Of a stretch of 64,000 bases of DNA, positions 63,334 to 64,000 are shown piece after piece; position 1 is the stretch's first letter, and the number at the start of each line of letters is the position of its first letter. The notes beneath the pieces were generated by a model. The model made no database searches, was not told the origin of the DNA, and saw only the letters and a list, made by a program, of their open reading frames with translations. The translations under genes were made by a program, and so were the position numbers. Origin of the DNA: Stratiolaelaps scimitus (taxonomy: Eukaryota > Arthropoda > Arachnida > Mesostigmata > Laelapidae); contig JABWDB010000005.1 of assembly GCA_019614645.1 (NCBI GenBank), forward strand, positions 714,001-778,000, written 5' to 3'.

Positions 63334-64000
63334 GTCCACAGTATTGCACATCTAGTCTGCTGTCAGTCAGCCCGGAGGCCTTCACGTTTAGGCTAACGTC
63401 AGGGAGAAATCGAGAGATTGGGAGTGAGACTGGAGTGATAGCGGGGCCATACTCAGTAGCAGCAGCAGTGTGGATGCCGGCCCGCAACGCGCGCTTAGTC
63501 GCTTAGTTGCTTCGATCGCGCTGTTGTTCCATGCCTTTTTGCCTTTCGACTGCCGTCGGCCTGCGTCGTTGGCCTTCGAGCCGATCCTTGCATGGCGACG
63601 ACTACCGCTGAAGAACCACGGAACGAAATCGAGCCACGAACCTGCGGCCGACTGCTCCCTGCTGGTTGGCGAGCGTCAATTGTACTAGCAGCAGCAGCAC
63701 ACATCGTGGTAGCAAGCGGAGGCGACAGCGCCCTCACGCACTCACTAACTCGATTTTGCTAACAAGACAACTGCTAGTGATGTAGATTACAATCGCAATT
63801 ATTGTGGCAGGCAGCAGCGCACTGACACGAAGACTCTGGTCGCTGCTGATGCTGCTGCTGTTGCTGAATGCTGCAACGGGATGCTCTAGTTGGTGGCGGT
63901 GGCAATCGTGGCGACACGTTTTGCTGTGCACTAACTCGGATGTTTTTTGTCTTATTATTGTTGAGCTGGCTGACTGGCTTGCATTGATCGCAGTTCCCAT

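Larger units (their letters stand above)
59510..64000 (-). other. PP1 upstream intron / 5' region, no coding exon found
   Basis: By phase and homology, a minus-strand exon coding the first ~34 PP1 residues must lie upstream, ending in phase 0. I searched this stretch for the conserved Gly-Ser-Arg/Lys-Pro-Gly-Lys segment and did not see it, so it is probably beyond 64000. Positions 60070-60850 are CpG-, CAG- and C-rich, and 63000-64000 carries CAG arrays. Either could be a promoter or 5' UTR. Open frames here are repeat-driven. Confidence 0.5.

Overview
This is eukaryotic nuclear DNA, most likely from an arthropod. It has short coding exons with GT-AG introns, tRNA-derived SINEs, a decayed non-LTR retrotransposon end, and very many microsatellites (TA, TC, CAG/CTG, CAA/TTG, TTA). 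There is no operon layout. The retrotransposon end resembles, from memory, copies common in ticks and mites, so a chelicerate (Acari) source is my guess; that is inference only.

Two multi-exon protein genes can be supported, both on the minus strand. (1) Positions 4145-11705 hold the 3' five exons of a voltage-sensor-domain protein of the Hv1 proton channel / TMEM266 type. S1, S2, S3-S4 plus coiled coil, and a very long Gly/Ala/Ser-rich tail each fall on separate exons, and every junction keeps the reading frame. The N-terminal exon or exons lie upstream (above 11705) and were not found. (2) Positions 56972-59509 hold five exons of a serine/threonine protein phosphatase 1 catalytic subunit (PP1 alpha/87B type). 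They cover about residue 35 to the stop, with all catalytic residues present. The exon for the first ~34 residues is not visible and probably lies beyond 64000.

The rest is intergenic or intronic. Positions 1-1110 are CAA/GAT/CTG-rich with one doubtful small Asp-rich ORF. Positions 11706-42200 are ordinary non-coding DNA carrying two SINE families, a frameshifted RT C-terminal fragment in two copies (16330-17080) and scattered inverted repeats. Positions 42200-46600 are GC- and CAG/CTG-rich with overlapping open frames on both strands; this could be a promoter or 5' exon region but no gene is proven. Positions 47350-52670 are mixed, and 52670-56900 are dominated by AT, TC and TTG arrays. Positions 59510-64000 are the first visible PP1 intron or 5' region, with CpG-rich and CAG-rich islands.

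The two genes have no evident functional link. The most interesting item is the Hv1-like protein: Glu replaces Asp at the selectivity-filter position of S1, the Trp and Asn of the S4 signature are missing, the extracellular S1-S2 loop is long and carries two N-glycosylation sequons, and the cytoplasmic tail is about 565 residues long.
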